Below are positions 1-8,024 of a stretch of 64,000 bases of DNA, in pieces. The position numbers and the translations under genes are program-made. This DNA comes from Faecalibacillus intestinalis (GTDB taxonomy: Bacteria; Bacillota_I; Bacilli_A; Erysipelotrichales; Coprobacillaceae). Under the pieces are notes generated by a model. That model worked only from the letters and a program-made list of their open reading frames with translations, searched no databases and was not told the origin of the DNA. The DNA is taken from NCBI RefSeq assembly GCF_003024685.1, contig NZ_PYLQ01000004.1, forward strand, positions 62,001-126,000. The letters run 5' to 3'. Every line of letters starts with the position of its first letter. Positions within the stretch are counted from its first letter, which is position 1.

Positions 1-601
1 TCATTTTATTATATGTATTAGACATACGCACATTATTTAGAAAGTTGTTCATACCACCAATGCTTTTAGAGATTGACATTTGATTATCATTTAAAATTAA
101 AATTACTTTATTATTAATTGAACCAAGATGATTTAAAGCTTCTAAAGATTCGCCGCCTACAATAGCTCCATCGCCTACTACAGGAACAACGCTAAAACTT
201 TCTTTATTTAAGTCTCTTGCAATTGCCATTGCTACAGCTGCCGAAAGAGCTGTAGAAGAATGACCAGCCTCCCAAACATCATGTTTACTTTCACAACGTT
301 TTTGAAAGCCTGATAAACCATTGAATTTTCTTAAATGTGTAAAATCTTTTGCACGTCCTGTTAAAATTTTATGAACATAACATTGATGTCCTACATCAAA
401 AAATATTTTATCTTCAGGTGAGTTAAACACATAATGCAAAGCAATAGTTAATTCAACAATTCCTAAATTACTTGATAAATGTCCACCTGTTTGAGAAACA
501 GATTCAATAATAAATTGGCGAATATCCTTTGCTAAGTCATTCAATTCCTTTTCTGTTAATTCTTTTAAAAAAGAAGGACCTTTAATTTTTGTTAAATCCA
601 T
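1..601 (-). CDS. dxs: 1-deoxy-D-xylulose-5-phosphate synthase, N-terminal part (cut by window edge)
   Basis: The first 200 residues of DXS are visible and the gene continues beyond the left edge. The enzyme condenses pyruvate and glyceraldehyde 3-phosphate with thiamine diphosphate, the first step of the MEP isoprenoid pathway. The sequence starts [15 protein letters not shown] and contains the [15 protein letters not shown] segment and the [15 protein letters not shown] thiamine-diphosphate binding stretch, both typical of the family. The start codon directly follows the ispA stop (TAAATG), so the two are translationally coupled. It is the last visible gene of an xseA-xseB-ispA-dxs run, the same order as in B. 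subtilis. Confidence 0.93.
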   Translation of the reverse strand, partial: MDLTKIKGPSFLKELTEKELNDLAKDIRQFIIESVSQTGGHLSSNLGIVELTIALHYVFNSPEDKIFFDVGHQCYVHKILTGRAKDFTHLRKFNGLSGFQKRCESKHDVWEAGHSSTALSAAVAMAIARDLNKESFSVVPVVGDGAIVGGESLEALNHLGSINNKVILILNDNQMSISKSIGGMNNFLNNVRMSNTYNKM

Positions 602-1450
602 TTATCTCACTCTTTTCCATAATTTTTCAATAATTTCCAAAATCAATCCATGATTTAGTGTTAAAGAATACACAAGTTGCTGAGCTTCATTAAATAGTAA
701 ATCAACTTCTTTTTGAGAATTTTCAATTCCTAAAAGTGTAACATAAGTTTCTTTATGATTTGCTTCGTCACTTCCTGTATTTTTACCCAATGTTTTGGCA
801 TCAGATGTCACATCTAAAATATCGTCTTGAATTTGAAATGCTAAGCCAATTTTATAACCTATTTGTTTTAAAATTTCTAAATCGTTTGGTGAGGCAATTA
901 AAGCCCCCATTTGAAAGGCACAAGATAATAATTTTCCTGTTTTATAATGGTGAATTTTATCTAATGTTTCTTTTGAAAGCTTTTTATCTTCATTTTCAAT
1001 ATCATATTCTTGTCCTAAAATCATCCCATTTATACCACTTGATGTATATAAACAAGAAACAAGTGAAAGTTTTAATGAATCATCTAGATTGGTTTGTAAA
1101 ATGATGTTTACTGCTTCATTAAGAAGACCATCTCCTGCTAAAATTGCTGTTGCTTCACCAAATTGTTTATGGCATGTTGGTTTTCCACGTCTTAAATCAT
1201 CATTGTCCATTCCAGGTAAATCATCATGGATCAATGAATAAGTGTGTATCATTTCTAATGCACAAGCAATATCAATATACTTTCTATAATCAAGACCATA
1301 TGCTCTAATCACTTGTAAAACAATTAATGGTCTAATTCGCTTTCCCCCTGCTTTTAAAGAATAATACATAGCTTCCTTAACCTTACTATCAGGATATTGA
1401 GATAAAATATTTTCAAGTCTTTGATTAATTTCATTTATAACATTATTCAT
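602..1450 (-). CDS. ispA: Polyprenyl (farnesyl/geranyl) diphosphate synthase
   Basis: This 282-residue all-helical prenyltransferase extends dimethylallyl diphosphate with isopentenyl diphosphate to make C10-C15 chains. The first Asp-rich motif reads DDLPGMDNDD with the following RRGKPTCH, and the second reads FQIQDDILDVTSD; both bind Mg and diphosphate. GGKRIRP near residue 36 is the IPP-binding stretch. Length is normal for bacterial farnesyl diphosphate synthase. The start overlaps the end of xseB by 8 bases and is preceded by GAGGT. It lies between xseB and dxs, as in B. subtilis. Exact chain length cannot be read from sequence alone. Confidence 0.94.
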   Translation of the reverse strand: MNNVINEINQRLENILSQYPDSKVKEAMYYSLKAGGKRIRPLIVLQVIRAYGLDYRKYIDIACALEMIHTYSLIHDDLPGMDNDDLRRGKPTCHKQFGEATAILAGDGLLNEAVNIILQTNLDDSLKLSLVSCLYTSSGINGMILGQEYDIENEDKKLSKETLDKIHHYKTGKLLSCAFQMGALIASPNDLEILKQIGYKIGLAFQIQDDILDVTSDAKTLGKNTGSDEANHKETYVTLLGIENSQKEVDLLFNEAQQLVYSLTLNHGLILEIIEKLWKRVR

Positions 1451-1670
1451 TATTTTCTACCTCTACATCAAAATCTTCTAATTGACCATCAATAAGTATT
1501 TTAGAAACTTTATTTTCTACATTTCCTAATTTTTTTGAACAATATCGAGAAAGCTGTACGCCTTCTTGAAAAAGTTCAACACTATCATCTAAAGATGTTT
1601 CGTTATTTTCTAATAAATCGACAATTTCTTCTAATCGTTTTATTGCCTGTTCGAATGTCATTTTTTCCAT
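1443..1670 (-). CDS. xseB: Exodeoxyribonuclease VII small subunit
   Basis: A 75-residue helical protein with the family core TFEQAIKRLEEIVDLLE followed by LDDSVELFQEGVQLSRYC. XseB subunits wrap the XseA stalk to form exonuclease VII, which degrades single-stranded DNA from both ends in mismatch repair and damage processing. An ATG at 1676 overlaps the xseA stop (TAATG), but AAGGAG sits only two bases before it. The ATG at 1670 has an eight-base spacing and is preferred. The acidic C-terminus (EDFDVEVENNE) overlaps the ispA start. Confidence 0.92.
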   Translation of the reverse strand: MEKMTFEQAIKRLEEIVDLLENNETSLDDSVELFQEGVQLSRYCSKKLGNVENKVSKILIDGQLEDFDVEVENNE

Positions 1671-1675
1671 ATACA

Positions 1676-3007
1676 TTACTCCTTATAAATCGTTGCTTTA
1701 ACGTAACCGTCTTTTAAATAGATAGAAACATTATCTTCATTATTTAAATCATCTATACTTGAAACATATTGATTTTCTTTTTTTACTAAAGCATAGCCCC
1801 TTTCTAACGTTTGTAAAGGACTTAATGCATTTAATTTAGAAATCAACATACTTAAGTTATTTCGATTGGCTTTAAGTTTGTTATGAAAATTTATTTTTAA
1901 TAAATTTTCATATGTTTGAATCTTTTGTTGATAATGACTTACAAATACTTTATTTTGAGATTGTAATTGTAAATTAAGTTTTGTATAAATAACCATATTA
2001 TTATTTAAACGTTTTTCCATGAAATTAGAAATTTTATCTTGTAAATAAGAAACATATTGTAAGTGATCACCATATAGTTTTTCAGGATTTTTAAATAAAT
2101 AAAAGTGTGTTAAGCGATTTATTCTTGTATTCAATGTTTCAATTTTATACTTCATATTTGATTTTAAAAGACCATCTAACATTGATAAATGCTTATACAT
2201 ATCTTCTATATTAGGTGTGGCTTCAATAGCTGCATAAGTAGGTGTTAACGCTCTTAAATCACATACATAATCACATATTGTAAAATCTGTTTCATGCCCT
2301 ATTCCACAAATAATAGGTGTTTTTAATTCAAAAATTGTTCTTGCTAATGCTTCTTCATTAAAATTCCATAAATTCTCTAACGAGCCACCACCTCGTGCCA
2401 AAATAATGGTATTAAAGTGAAGTTCATCTACGAATTTCAAAGTTGAAATAATTTTAAAATATGCGTCTTTCCCCTGTACAGGTATAGGAAAAATGATAAC
2501 TCTACACACAGGAAAACGTTTTTTTAAAGTACGCATTACATCCATTAATGCAGCACTAGGATATGCTGATAAAACAGCAATTTTGCTAGGGTAAGAAGGA
2601 ATATTTTTTTTATATTTTTCATCAAACAAACCTTCTTGTAGTAATGATTTTTTCAAATTCTCAAATTTTAAAAATAATGAACCTAGTCCATCAGGTTCAA
2701 TATTTTTAACTATTAATTGATTATATCCTGTAACTGCATAAACAGAAACAGTTGCTTCTATTAAAACTGAATCACCATTTTTTACATCAAAATTTAATTG
2801 TTCAGCAAATCCTTTATACATAATCGCACTAATATGTGATTTACCATCTTTTAGTGTAAAATACAAATGACCAGAACTCATATTTCTTTTAAAATTAGAT
2901 ATTTCACCCTTGATGAAGACATGCTGTAATTGCATATCAACATCTATTTTTCGCTTTAAATAGTTATTTAAAGCAGAAACTGTTATATATTTTTTATCCA
3001 ATGGCAC
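1676..3007 (-). CDS. xseA: Exodeoxyribonuclease VII large subunit
   Basis: This 443-residue protein has an N-terminal OB-fold (about 5-100) that binds DNA, a catalytic domain holding GHETDFTICDYVCDLRALTPT (shown in part) and ARGGGSLENLWNF, and a long coiled-coil stalk (about 260-390) that binds XseB. It cuts single-stranded DNA to oligonucleotides. The start is GTG with GGAG six bases upstream, inside the end of nusB (14-base overlap). A TTG two codons later is possible but has no better ribosome site. Gene order nusB-xseA-xseB-ispA matches B. subtilis except that folD is absent. Confidence 0.93.
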   Translation of the reverse strand: MPLDKKYITVSALNNYLKRKIDVDMQLQHVFIKGEISNFKRNMSSGHLYFTLKDGKSHISAIMYKGFAEQLNFDVKNGDSVLIEATVSVYAVTGYNQLIVKNIEPDGLGSLFLKFENLKKSLLQEGLFDEKYKKNIPSYPSKIAVLSAYPSAALMDVMRTLKKRFPVCRVIIFPIPVQGKDAYFKIISTLKFVDELHFNTIILARGGGSLENLWNFNEEALARTIFELKTPIICGIGHETDFTICDYVCDLRALTPTYAAIEATPNIEDMYKHLSMLDGLLKSNMKYKIETLNTRINRLTHFYLFKNPEKLYGDHLQYVSYLQDKISNFMEKRLNNNMVIYTKLNLQLQSQNKVFVSHYQQKIQTYENLLKINFHNKLKANRNNLSMLISKLNALSPLQTLERGYALVKKENQYVSSIDDLNNEDNVSIYLKDGYVKATIYKE

Positions 3008-3392
3008 CTAAAACTCCATTAATAAATTTATAAGCATCTTCATCACAGTATTTTTTTGCTAATTCAACTGCTTGATTAATTGAAATTTCTTTAGAAACTT
3101 CATTTCGTTCATAAATAGCTACATAAAGAATTGCTTTTTCCATCATAGAAAGACGATCAATTGACCATGATTTTTTCAAATTCTTTTCAATAAGAGGCAC
3201 ATATTCATCAATACGTTCAATCGTATTGAAAACAATTTCTTTACAAAGTTCAATTTCTCTTTCATCCATTCTTGGTTTATAACATTCGTTTAAATAATTC
3301 ATAATTTCTTCTTCTGTTGAATTTGTTAAAAGATATTGGTAAACTGCAATAACAGCTTTTTCTCTAATTAATTTTTTTCTTACTTTTTCCAT
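2994..3392 (-). CDS. nusB: Transcription antitermination factor NusB
   Basis: NusB binds boxA RNA with S10 and supports rRNA antitermination. This copy has 132 residues from the chosen start MEKVRKKLIREKAVIAVYQ. Family signatures are the C-terminal SINQAVELAKKYCDEDAYKFINGVLGAI and the central MMEKAILYVAIYE. A longer reading from 3419 is open, but GGAAGGAA lies six bases before the ATG at 3392 and the family begins there. A terminator upstream at about 3463-3487 separates it from yqhY, so nusB probably has its own promoter in the short AT-rich gap; I could not place that promoter with confidence. Confidence 0.92.
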   Translation of the reverse strand: MEKVRKKLIREKAVIAVYQYLLTNSTEEEIMNYLNECYKPRMDEREIELCKEIVFNTIERIDEYVPLIEKNLKKSWSIDRLSMMEKAILYVAIYERNEVSKEISINQAVELAKKYCDEDAYKFINGVLGAIG

Positions 3393-3462
3393 ACACATTT
3401 CCTTCCAAAATATATTCATATTCTATCATAGTTTCTTACGAAATTAAATAAATAAACACAAT

Positions 3463-3487
3463 AAAAAAGGAATTGCTAGACAATCCC
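3463..3487 (-). terminator. Intrinsic terminator after yqhY
   Basis: GGGATTG pairs with CAATTCC (one G-U pair) around a TCTAG loop, followed by TTTTTTATT on the minus strand. The yqhY stop codon touches the 5' arm. Confidence 0.72.
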
Positions 3488-3801
3488 TAGAATTTAATTT
3501 TATTGACATTAACATTCACTTTAACATTTCTAAAGCCAATATATCTATCAATAGCATTTACAACTTCGTTTTGAATTTCACTAACAACTTTTCCAACATT
3601 AAGCCCATAATCAATGACAATGTCAATACCGATGATTACTTGATTATGATCATTGATTTCAATATTTACAGAACTTTTCCCACCATCAAAATCAATTCCG
3701 TTTATTTTACTCACTTCATGATTAGTAATTGCTTGAAAAACAGATAATTCAATATATTGTTCACCTAAATTATTTTTCTTTTCTACTGTATAGTATTCCA
3801 T
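3487..3801 (-). CDS. yqhY: Asp23/Gls24 family envelope stress response protein
   Basis: A 104-residue Asp23/Gls24 domain protein. The family pattern is visible: an early LSVFQAITNHEVSKINGI, then VNIEINDHNQVIIGIDIVIDYGLNV and VVSEIQNEVVNAIDRYIG, ending in VNVNVNKIKF. In B. subtilis yqhY lies between accC and nusB and its loss disturbs fatty acid synthesis control; here it keeps its place next to nusB although accB and accC are missing. No transmembrane segment is present, so it is likely cytoplasmic. The molecular function of the family is unresolved. Confidence 0.88.
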   Translation of the reverse strand: MEYYTVEKKNNLGEQYIELSVFQAITNHEVSKINGIDFDGGKSSVNIEINDHNQVIIGIDIVIDYGLNVGKVVSEIQNEVVNAIDRYIGFRNVKVNVNVNKIKF

Positions 3802-3872
3802 AAAATTACTCCTTTATATCTCTATACCTTATTTTATCTAAAAATCATTGATTATTCAAGTTAGAAGTATCA

Positions 3873-4331
3873 TTAGTCTTCTACAAATTTAACTTCAATG
3901 ATATATCCATTATATTTATTATGAATATGCTTGATGATTTTATTAGCATCTTTCGAAGTTGCATCTTTTAATTTTACAACTACTTTCATGTGTCCACCAT
4001 CAATCTCACAAAAACATTCTTTATACCCTTTATCAGTTAATAACTGACAGATATCTTTTTCATTTTTTATAATTGCTTTTGTTTTTTCATTAGAAGTAAG
4101 TGCTGTTGAAATTTCTTTTTCAGATGCTTTTGAAGAGGAAATTACCGTATTATTGTCATTAATTTTATTTTCATGATTTTTATTAAGTTCACTTTGTAAA
4201 ATTTCTATTCTGCTTAATGATTTTTTTGAGACTGTGTCATCTTGATCAATTGGTGGTACTAATAAATAATAAATTGATAAAACAAGAATCAATGTAAATA
4301 ATGATAAAAATGTTATAGCTTGTTTATTCAT
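3873..4331 (-). CDS. spoIIIAH: Stage III sporulation protein AH-like (SpoIIIAH) membrane protein
   Basis: SpoIIIAH sits in the mother-cell membrane during engulfment, its extracellular YscJ/FliF-like domain pairing with forespore SpoIIQ to form a channel. This 152-residue protein begins MNKQAITFLSLFTLILVLSIY, the typical N-terminal helix of SpoIIIAH. It has a charged, low-complexity linker (about 30-90) and a compact C-terminal domain (about 95-150) with KVVVKLKDA and IIKHIHNKYNG. GAGGGG is six bases before the chosen ATG at 4331. A longer reading into efp (4463) is rejected because it overlaps a conserved gene and has no homology. The other spoIIIA genes are not beside it. A sigma-E-like promoter precedes it. 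Confidence 0.82.
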   Translation of the reverse strand: MNKQAITFLSLFTLILVLSIYYLLVPPIDQDDTVSKKSLSRIEILQSELNKNHENKINDNNTVISSSKASEKEISTALTSNEKTKAIIKNEKDICQLLTDKGYKECFCEIDGGHMKVVVKLKDATSKDANKIIKHIHNKYNGYIIEVKFVED

Positions 4332-4350
4332 GAACATCCCCTCATTACCT

Positions 4351-4379
4351 ACTATATGCAATCCCGTTTTAGAATATGA
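4351..4379 (-). promoter_or_regulatory. Sigma-E-like promoter for spoIIIAH
   Basis: Minus strand: TCATATT at -35 (rc of 4373-4379), a 14-base spacer, then CATATAGT at -10 (rc of 4351-4358). The Bacillus/Clostridium sigma-E consensus is KMATATT, 14-15 bases, CATACANT, so the -35 is a full match and the -10 has one mismatch. It lies directly between the efp terminator and the spoIIIAH ribosome site, which implies a very short leader. Confidence 0.7.
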
Positions 4380-4404
4380 AAAAACACTAGGTTTTGTCCT
4401 AGTG
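4379..4404 (-). terminator. Intrinsic terminator after efp copy 1
   Basis: CACTAGG, loop ACAAAA, CCTAGTG, then TTTTTTC on the minus strand. The efp stop codon lies immediately before the stem. It also overlaps the -35 element of the spoIIIAH promoter at its far edge. Confidence 0.85.
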
Positions 4405-4962
4405 CTAAGCTCTGCCTGAATATTTTCCTTCAGCAGTTGAAATAACGACCATTTCTCCTTCATTAATAAATAAAGGGACTTTGATTTGGAATCCAGTTTC
4501 TAAAACAGCATTTTTTGTTGCTCCAGTTGCTGTATCTCCTTTAACCGCTTGTTCTGCTTCAGTAATTTGTAAAGTAACTTTATCAGGTAATTGTACACCT
4601 AATACTTCACCTTCAAAACTTCTAATCGTTGCTGTATCACTTTCTTTTAAGAAATTCTTTTCCCATTCTAAATTTTCAGCTGGAATTTCAATTTGTTCAT
4701 ATGTTTCTCCATCCATAAATACAAATGCATCCCCTGTATTATACAAGTATTGCATTTCTTTTTTATCGATTTGTGCTCTTTTTACTTTATCATTTCCACC
4801 GAATGTCATTTCAGTAGTAGATCCAGTACGTAAGTTTTTCATTTTAACTTTAATATTTGCTGCTGCTCTGGCAGTTTTATTATGAGAATAATCTAATACT
4901 ACAAATAAATTTCCATCCATTTGAAAAGTAACACCTGGTTTTAAATCACTAACGTTAATCAT
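4405..4962 (-). CDS. efp: Elongation factor P, copy 1 (Arg at loop tip)
   Basis: EF-P enters the ribosomal E site and speeds peptide bonds at polyproline stretches. This 185-residue protein has the KOW-like domain I (about 1-65) and two OB domains, ending GKYSGRA. The domain I loop reads HNKTARAAAN where B. subtilis EF-P has HVKPGKGAAF, so the modified Lys32 is replaced by Arg32 and the PGKG turn is lost. A second EF-P at 55229-55786 keeps the Lys. This copy occupies the ancestral locus next to spoIIIA and yqhY remnants. It has its own terminator and is divergent from comGA. Confidence 0.92.
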   Translation of the reverse strand: MINVSDLKPGVTFQMDGNLFVVLDYSHNKTARAAANIKVKMKNLRTGSTTEMTFGGNDKVKRAQIDKKEMQYLYNTGDAFVFMDGETYEQIEIPAENLEWEKNFLKESDTATIRSFEGEVLGVQLPDKVTLQITEAEQAVKGDTATGATKNAVLETGFQIKVPLFINEGEMVVISTAEGKYSGRA

Positions 4963-5136
4963 AATAATCTCCTTTTTAATAATATCCTTGTTGATTGTAA
5001 CAAAAAATTATTATGAATGGAATAGTTTTTTTGTTTTTACAATCGATATTCTTACTATTTATATTTTTTGAAAAAAATCAACTTTAAAAAAAGAAATTTA
5101 AGAATAAATTGTCTATATAATAATAGGAGGATTTTT

Positions 5137-6096
5137 ATGGAGGAACTATTTGAACAGATTATTTATCAAGCTATTAAAAAAAATGTAAGTGATATTCATT
5201 TACAATGTACAGAGAAAGGAGTGATTAAATTTAGGATTTGTGGGGAACTACTTACTTATGAAACCTATGAAAAAACAAATATTATTCAATTAATGAATTA
5301 TATTCGTTTCATTTCTAAAATCGATTTAAATTATTACCGTAAACCTCAAACAGGACATTATGTGTATGTTTTAAATAATAAAAAATATAACTTAAGAATT
5401 TCCTCACTTATTGGAAAAGATATGGATTCCATTGTTATTCGTATCCTAAATAATCATCAAAAATTATCATTAGAAAATATTAGTAAAGATATTCATGTTT
5501 ATCAATTTTTAAAACAGATTGTCCAAAAGGATAGCGGATTATTTGTAATAAGTGGTGCAACTGGCTCTGGGAAATCTACAACATTATATGCTATTTTAGA
5601 TACAATTAATAAGATGTATAAAAAAAATATTATTACACTAGAGGATCCTATTGAAATCAATAAAGATTATTGTTTGCAAATTGAAATTGATGACAGAAAA
5701 GGTATCAGCTATCATGAATCGTTAAAACAAATATTAAGACATGACCCAGATGTCATAATGGTCGGTGAAGTACGTGATGAAAAGACAGCTCAATTAGCAC
5801 TTACATGTGCTTTAACTGGACATCTTGTACTAACAACTATTCATGCAAGTAATTGTATAAATACGATTAAAAGATTAGAAAACTTAAACATTTCATCTCT
5901 TGATTTAGAAGACGTTCTTCTTGGTATCATGACACAAAAAATGCGTTTTAACGATAAAAAAGAAGTATTTATTTTAAGTGAATACATTGATCAAAAAAAT
6001 TTATTAAAATATTTTGATCGAAAGAAAATAGATTACTATGATTTTTCAAAAGCTGCATGCACATTAAAAAATGTAGGTGTTTTAAATGAAAAATAA
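5137..6096 (+). CDS. comGA: Competence type IV pilus assembly ATPase ComGA
   Basis: A GspE/PilB-type traffic ATPase that powers assembly of the DNA-uptake pseudopilus on the cytoplasmic face. The 319-residue protein has Walker A GATGSGKSTT (about 156-165), the Asp box around ITLEDPIE, Walker B DPDVIMVGEVRD and the His box TTIHAS. It is shorter than many ComGA proteins (about 350). The start MEELFEQII is preceded by AGGAGG at a six-base spacing; an in-frame upstream ATG at 5068 has no ribosome site and adds a non-conserved tail. First gene of the comG operon, overlapping comGB by 11 bases. Confidence 0.93.
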   Translation: MEELFEQIIYQAIKKNVSDIHLQCTEKGVIKFRICGELLTYETYEKTNIIQLMNYIRFISKIDLNYYRKPQTGHYVYVLNNKKYNLRISSLIGKDMDSIVIRILNNHQKLSLENISKDIHVYQFLKQIVQKDSGLFVISGATGSGKSTTLYAILDTINKMYKKNIITLEDPIEINKDYCLQIEIDDRKGISYHESLKQILRHDPDVIMVGEVRDEKTAQLALTCALTGHLVLTTIHASNCINTIKRLENLNISSLDLEDVLLGIMTQKMRFNDKKEVFILSEYIDQKNLLKYFDRKKIDYYDFSKAACTLKNVGVLNEK

Positions 6097-7087
6097 ATTA
6101 CTTAGTTTTATTGATCTACTTATTTTTTTCTTTAATCAAGGATATTCATTACAAGAAACGCTTGATTTTTGCAGTTTGCTTAACTATGAAAAAGAAGTAA
6201 AGGAAATAAAGAACTATTTAAATCAAGGTCTTTCTCTTGACGAAATTTTTATAATGCTTCCCTTTCCTACTCTATTTAAAGAATATTATTCATTTTTTAA
6301 AAATGAATTCACATTAGAAACTGCATTAAAAAAGTCAATTGAAATTTGCAAAAAAAGAGATGAGTATAAAAATATTTTTTTAAAAAAATTGGCATATCCA
6401 ATTATATTGCTTATTTTCTTATTTGTTTTTTCTATTTTTACTGTTTTTTACTTATTACCACAGGTTGAAATTTTATTTAACGATTTTGATATTCAAAAAT
6501 CATTTATTATTCAATGTCTATTTGTATTATTACATGCAATTCCTATTTTTTTAACACTAATTACTATAATAAATATTATTTTAATGATATTTATCTATCA
6601 AAGCATTGCAAAACAAAAATTCAATCAGATAGATTTTTTGATTAATCACACACATTTTATTAAAAAATTGATTTGTAAGTATTATTCGTTAAAGTTTGCA
6701 ATTTATTATAATGAATTACTCATACAGCACTATGATACAACATCCATTATTGAAACTTTATATGATAAAATAACTGATAGTGATATTAAAATGATTGTTT
6801 ATGAACTTTATCGTTTAATTGTAAATGGTCATGATTTTAATTTAGCAGTTAATGATTTTCCTTACTTTTCAGATGATTTTAAAAAATTTATATCTATTAT
6901 TCAAAATAGTCATGAAAACCAAAGTTTAGAAAATTATATCCAACTTACATTTATGCAATTAAATCAATTTGTTTCTAAATTTATAAAAATCATAGTTCCA
7001 TTGATTTATGGTTTTGTTGCTACATTTGTAATTGTTGTGTATGTTTCAATAATAATTCCTATGATGAATGTTGTCTCAAATTTATAA
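6086..7087 (+). CDS. comGB: Competence type IV pilus assembly membrane protein ComGB
   Basis: A polytopic inner-membrane platform protein of the GspF/PilC (T2SSF) family that couples ComGA to pseudopilin assembly. The 333-residue protein has hydrophobic segments near 103-128 (YPIILLIFLFVFSIFTVFYL), about 148-172, and 300-328 at the C-terminus (IKIIVPLIYGFVATFVIVVY). Two cytoplasmic F domains flank the middle pair of segments, although the first is short and Phe-rich. The start overlaps comGA by 11 bases, consistent with coupled translation. Sequence is more diverged than comGA, but position and topology support the call. Confidence 0.9.
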   Translation: MKNKLLSFIDLLIFFFNQGYSLQETLDFCSLLNYEKEVKEIKNYLNQGLSLDEIFIMLPFPTLFKEYYSFFKNEFTLETALKKSIEICKKRDEYKNIFLKKLAYPIILLIFLFVFSIFTVFYLLPQVEILFNDFDIQKSFIIQCLFVLLHAIPIFLTLITIINIILMIFIYQSIAKQKFNQIDFLINHTHFIKKLICKYYSLKFAIYYNELLIQHYDTTSIIETLYDKITDSDIKMIVYELYRLIVNGHDFNLAVNDFPYFSDDFKKFISIIQNSHENQSLENYIQLTFMQLNQFVSKFIKIIVPLIYGFVATFVIVVYVSIIIPMMNVVSNL

Positions 7088-7107
7088 AAAGGAGGATTAT
7101 AAGGATT

Positions 7108-7419
7108 ATGAATTCTAATAAAAAAGGTTTTACACTCATTGAAATGATTTTTTGTATTTCTGTAATACTAGTTATTTTACTGCTTGTTATTCCAAATGTT
7201 ACAAGTAAAAATCGTTTAGTAAAAGAAAAAAGTTGTGATGCGCAAATTGAAGTTGTTAACTCACAAATCATTTTGTACGAAATCGAGCATGGAGAATTAC
7301 CAACTAGTATGTCTCAATTAACTTCTGGCAGCCATCCTTATTTAAAGGAAAAACAAGCTGTTTGTCCTTCAGGACTTGCCATAAGAATAAGTGATGGTGA
7401 AGCCTATGTTTCAAAATAA
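7108..7419 (+). CDS. comGC: Major competence pseudopilin ComGC
   Basis: A 103-residue prepilin. The class III signal KKGFTLIEM is followed by a hydrophobic helix to about residue 32. ComC-type peptidase would cut between Gly7 and Phe8 and methylate the new N-terminus. Two cysteines (about 44 and 88) could form a stabilising disulfide, as known for ComGC. It is the third gene of the operon, after a 20-base gap with AAAGGAGGA-type ribosome site, and is the main subunit of the DNA-uptake pseudopilus. No prepilin peptidase gene lies in this window. Confidence 0.92.
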   Translation: MNSNKKGFTLIEMIFCISVILVILLLVIPNVTSKNRLVKEKSCDAQIEVVNSQIILYEIEHGELPTSMSQLTSGSHPYLKEKQAVCPSGLAIRISDGEAYVSK

Positions 7420-7813
7420 AGGATTTACTTTGATTGAAATGTTGTTAGTAATATCTATTATATTAACATTGTCAGTACTTTCATTCCCTTTTATGAATAC
7501 AAAAACAATTTATATAACGGATGAATGTGTAAAAAAACAAATAGAAATGATTATTAATCAGGCTAAAAGTAAGGCAATAATTAGTCATGAAAAAGTTAGT
7601 TTAATTGTATCAAAACAAGAAATATCTTTTATTGATCATCAAAAAAAATACAGAGTAGTTTTACCTAATAATTATTTTTTCAATAATATTAAAGAAATAT
7701 ATTTCAATAAAGATGGCAATATAAATCAAGCAAATCATATTGATCTCATTGCACCCAAAAAGAAATATACCCTTATTTTTCATCTTGGAGCTGGTGATTA
7801 TGAGTTTAAATAA
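7406..7813 (+). CDS. comGD: Competence minor pseudopilin ComGD
   Basis: A 135-residue prepilin-like protein starting MFQNKGFTLIEMLLVISII, so it has the Gly-Phe cleavage site and Glu5 of the mature chain. A soluble domain of about 105 residues follows. The start at 7406 overlaps comGC by 14 bases; in-frame GTG and ATG codons from 7391 exist but place extra residues before the short basic leader. Assigned as ComGD from order and size. Minor pseudopilins prime the pilus at its tip. Confidence 0.85.
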   Translation: MFQNKGFTLIEMLLVISIILTLSVLSFPFMNTKTIYITDECVKKQIEMIINQAKSKAIISHEKVSLIVSKQEISFIDHQKKYRVVLPNNYFFNNIKEIYFNKDGNINQANHIDLIAPKKKYTLIFHLGAGDYEFK

Positions 7814-8024
7814 AAAAGGTTTTACTTTGATTGAAAGTCTTTTTGCTTTTAGTATCTTTACTACTGTTATTATTCTATTAGTGTCTTTATATGTAACAAA
7901 TTCAAAAACAAACATCAAAGTCAATCAAGAATACGAAACTTATCAGTCAAAGAAACAACAAATAGAATATACACTTAATTTAGATGAAGGAATAGAGACA
8001 TGTCTAAAAAAGGCTTTACATTAG
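7800..8024 (+). CDS. comGE: Competence minor pseudopilin ComGE
   Basis: A short prepilin-like protein of 74 residues, MSLNKKGFTLIESLFAFSIF, with the class III signal and Glu at mature position 5. The soluble part is only about 40 residues. The start overlaps comGD by 14 bases and has GGAG upstream; a longer in-frame reading from 7740 is not needed. ComGE is assigned from its position between comGD and comGF. In B. subtilis ComGE is somewhat longer, so this is a reduced form. Confidence 0.8.
   Translation: MSLNKKGFTLIESLFAFSIFTTVIILLVSLYVTNSKTNIKVNQEYETYQSKKQQIEYTLNLDEGIETCLKKALH

Noticed and set aside
4332-4463. N-terminal extension of SpoIIIAH into efp
   Set aside because: It overlaps efp, crosses the efp terminator and lacks similarity to SpoIIIAH.
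4481-4885. A 134-codon plus-strand frame across efp copy 1
   Set aside because: Antisense to EF-P with no start signals.
5116-5121. TATAAT as the comGA promoter -10
   Set aside because: A start 7 bases downstream would begin within the ribosome site, leaving no room for a functional leader; more likely chance in AT-rich DNA.
5068-5136. N-terminal extension of ComGA
   Set aside because: No ribosome site before the upstream ATG, and AGGAGG is correctly spaced for the ATG at 5137.
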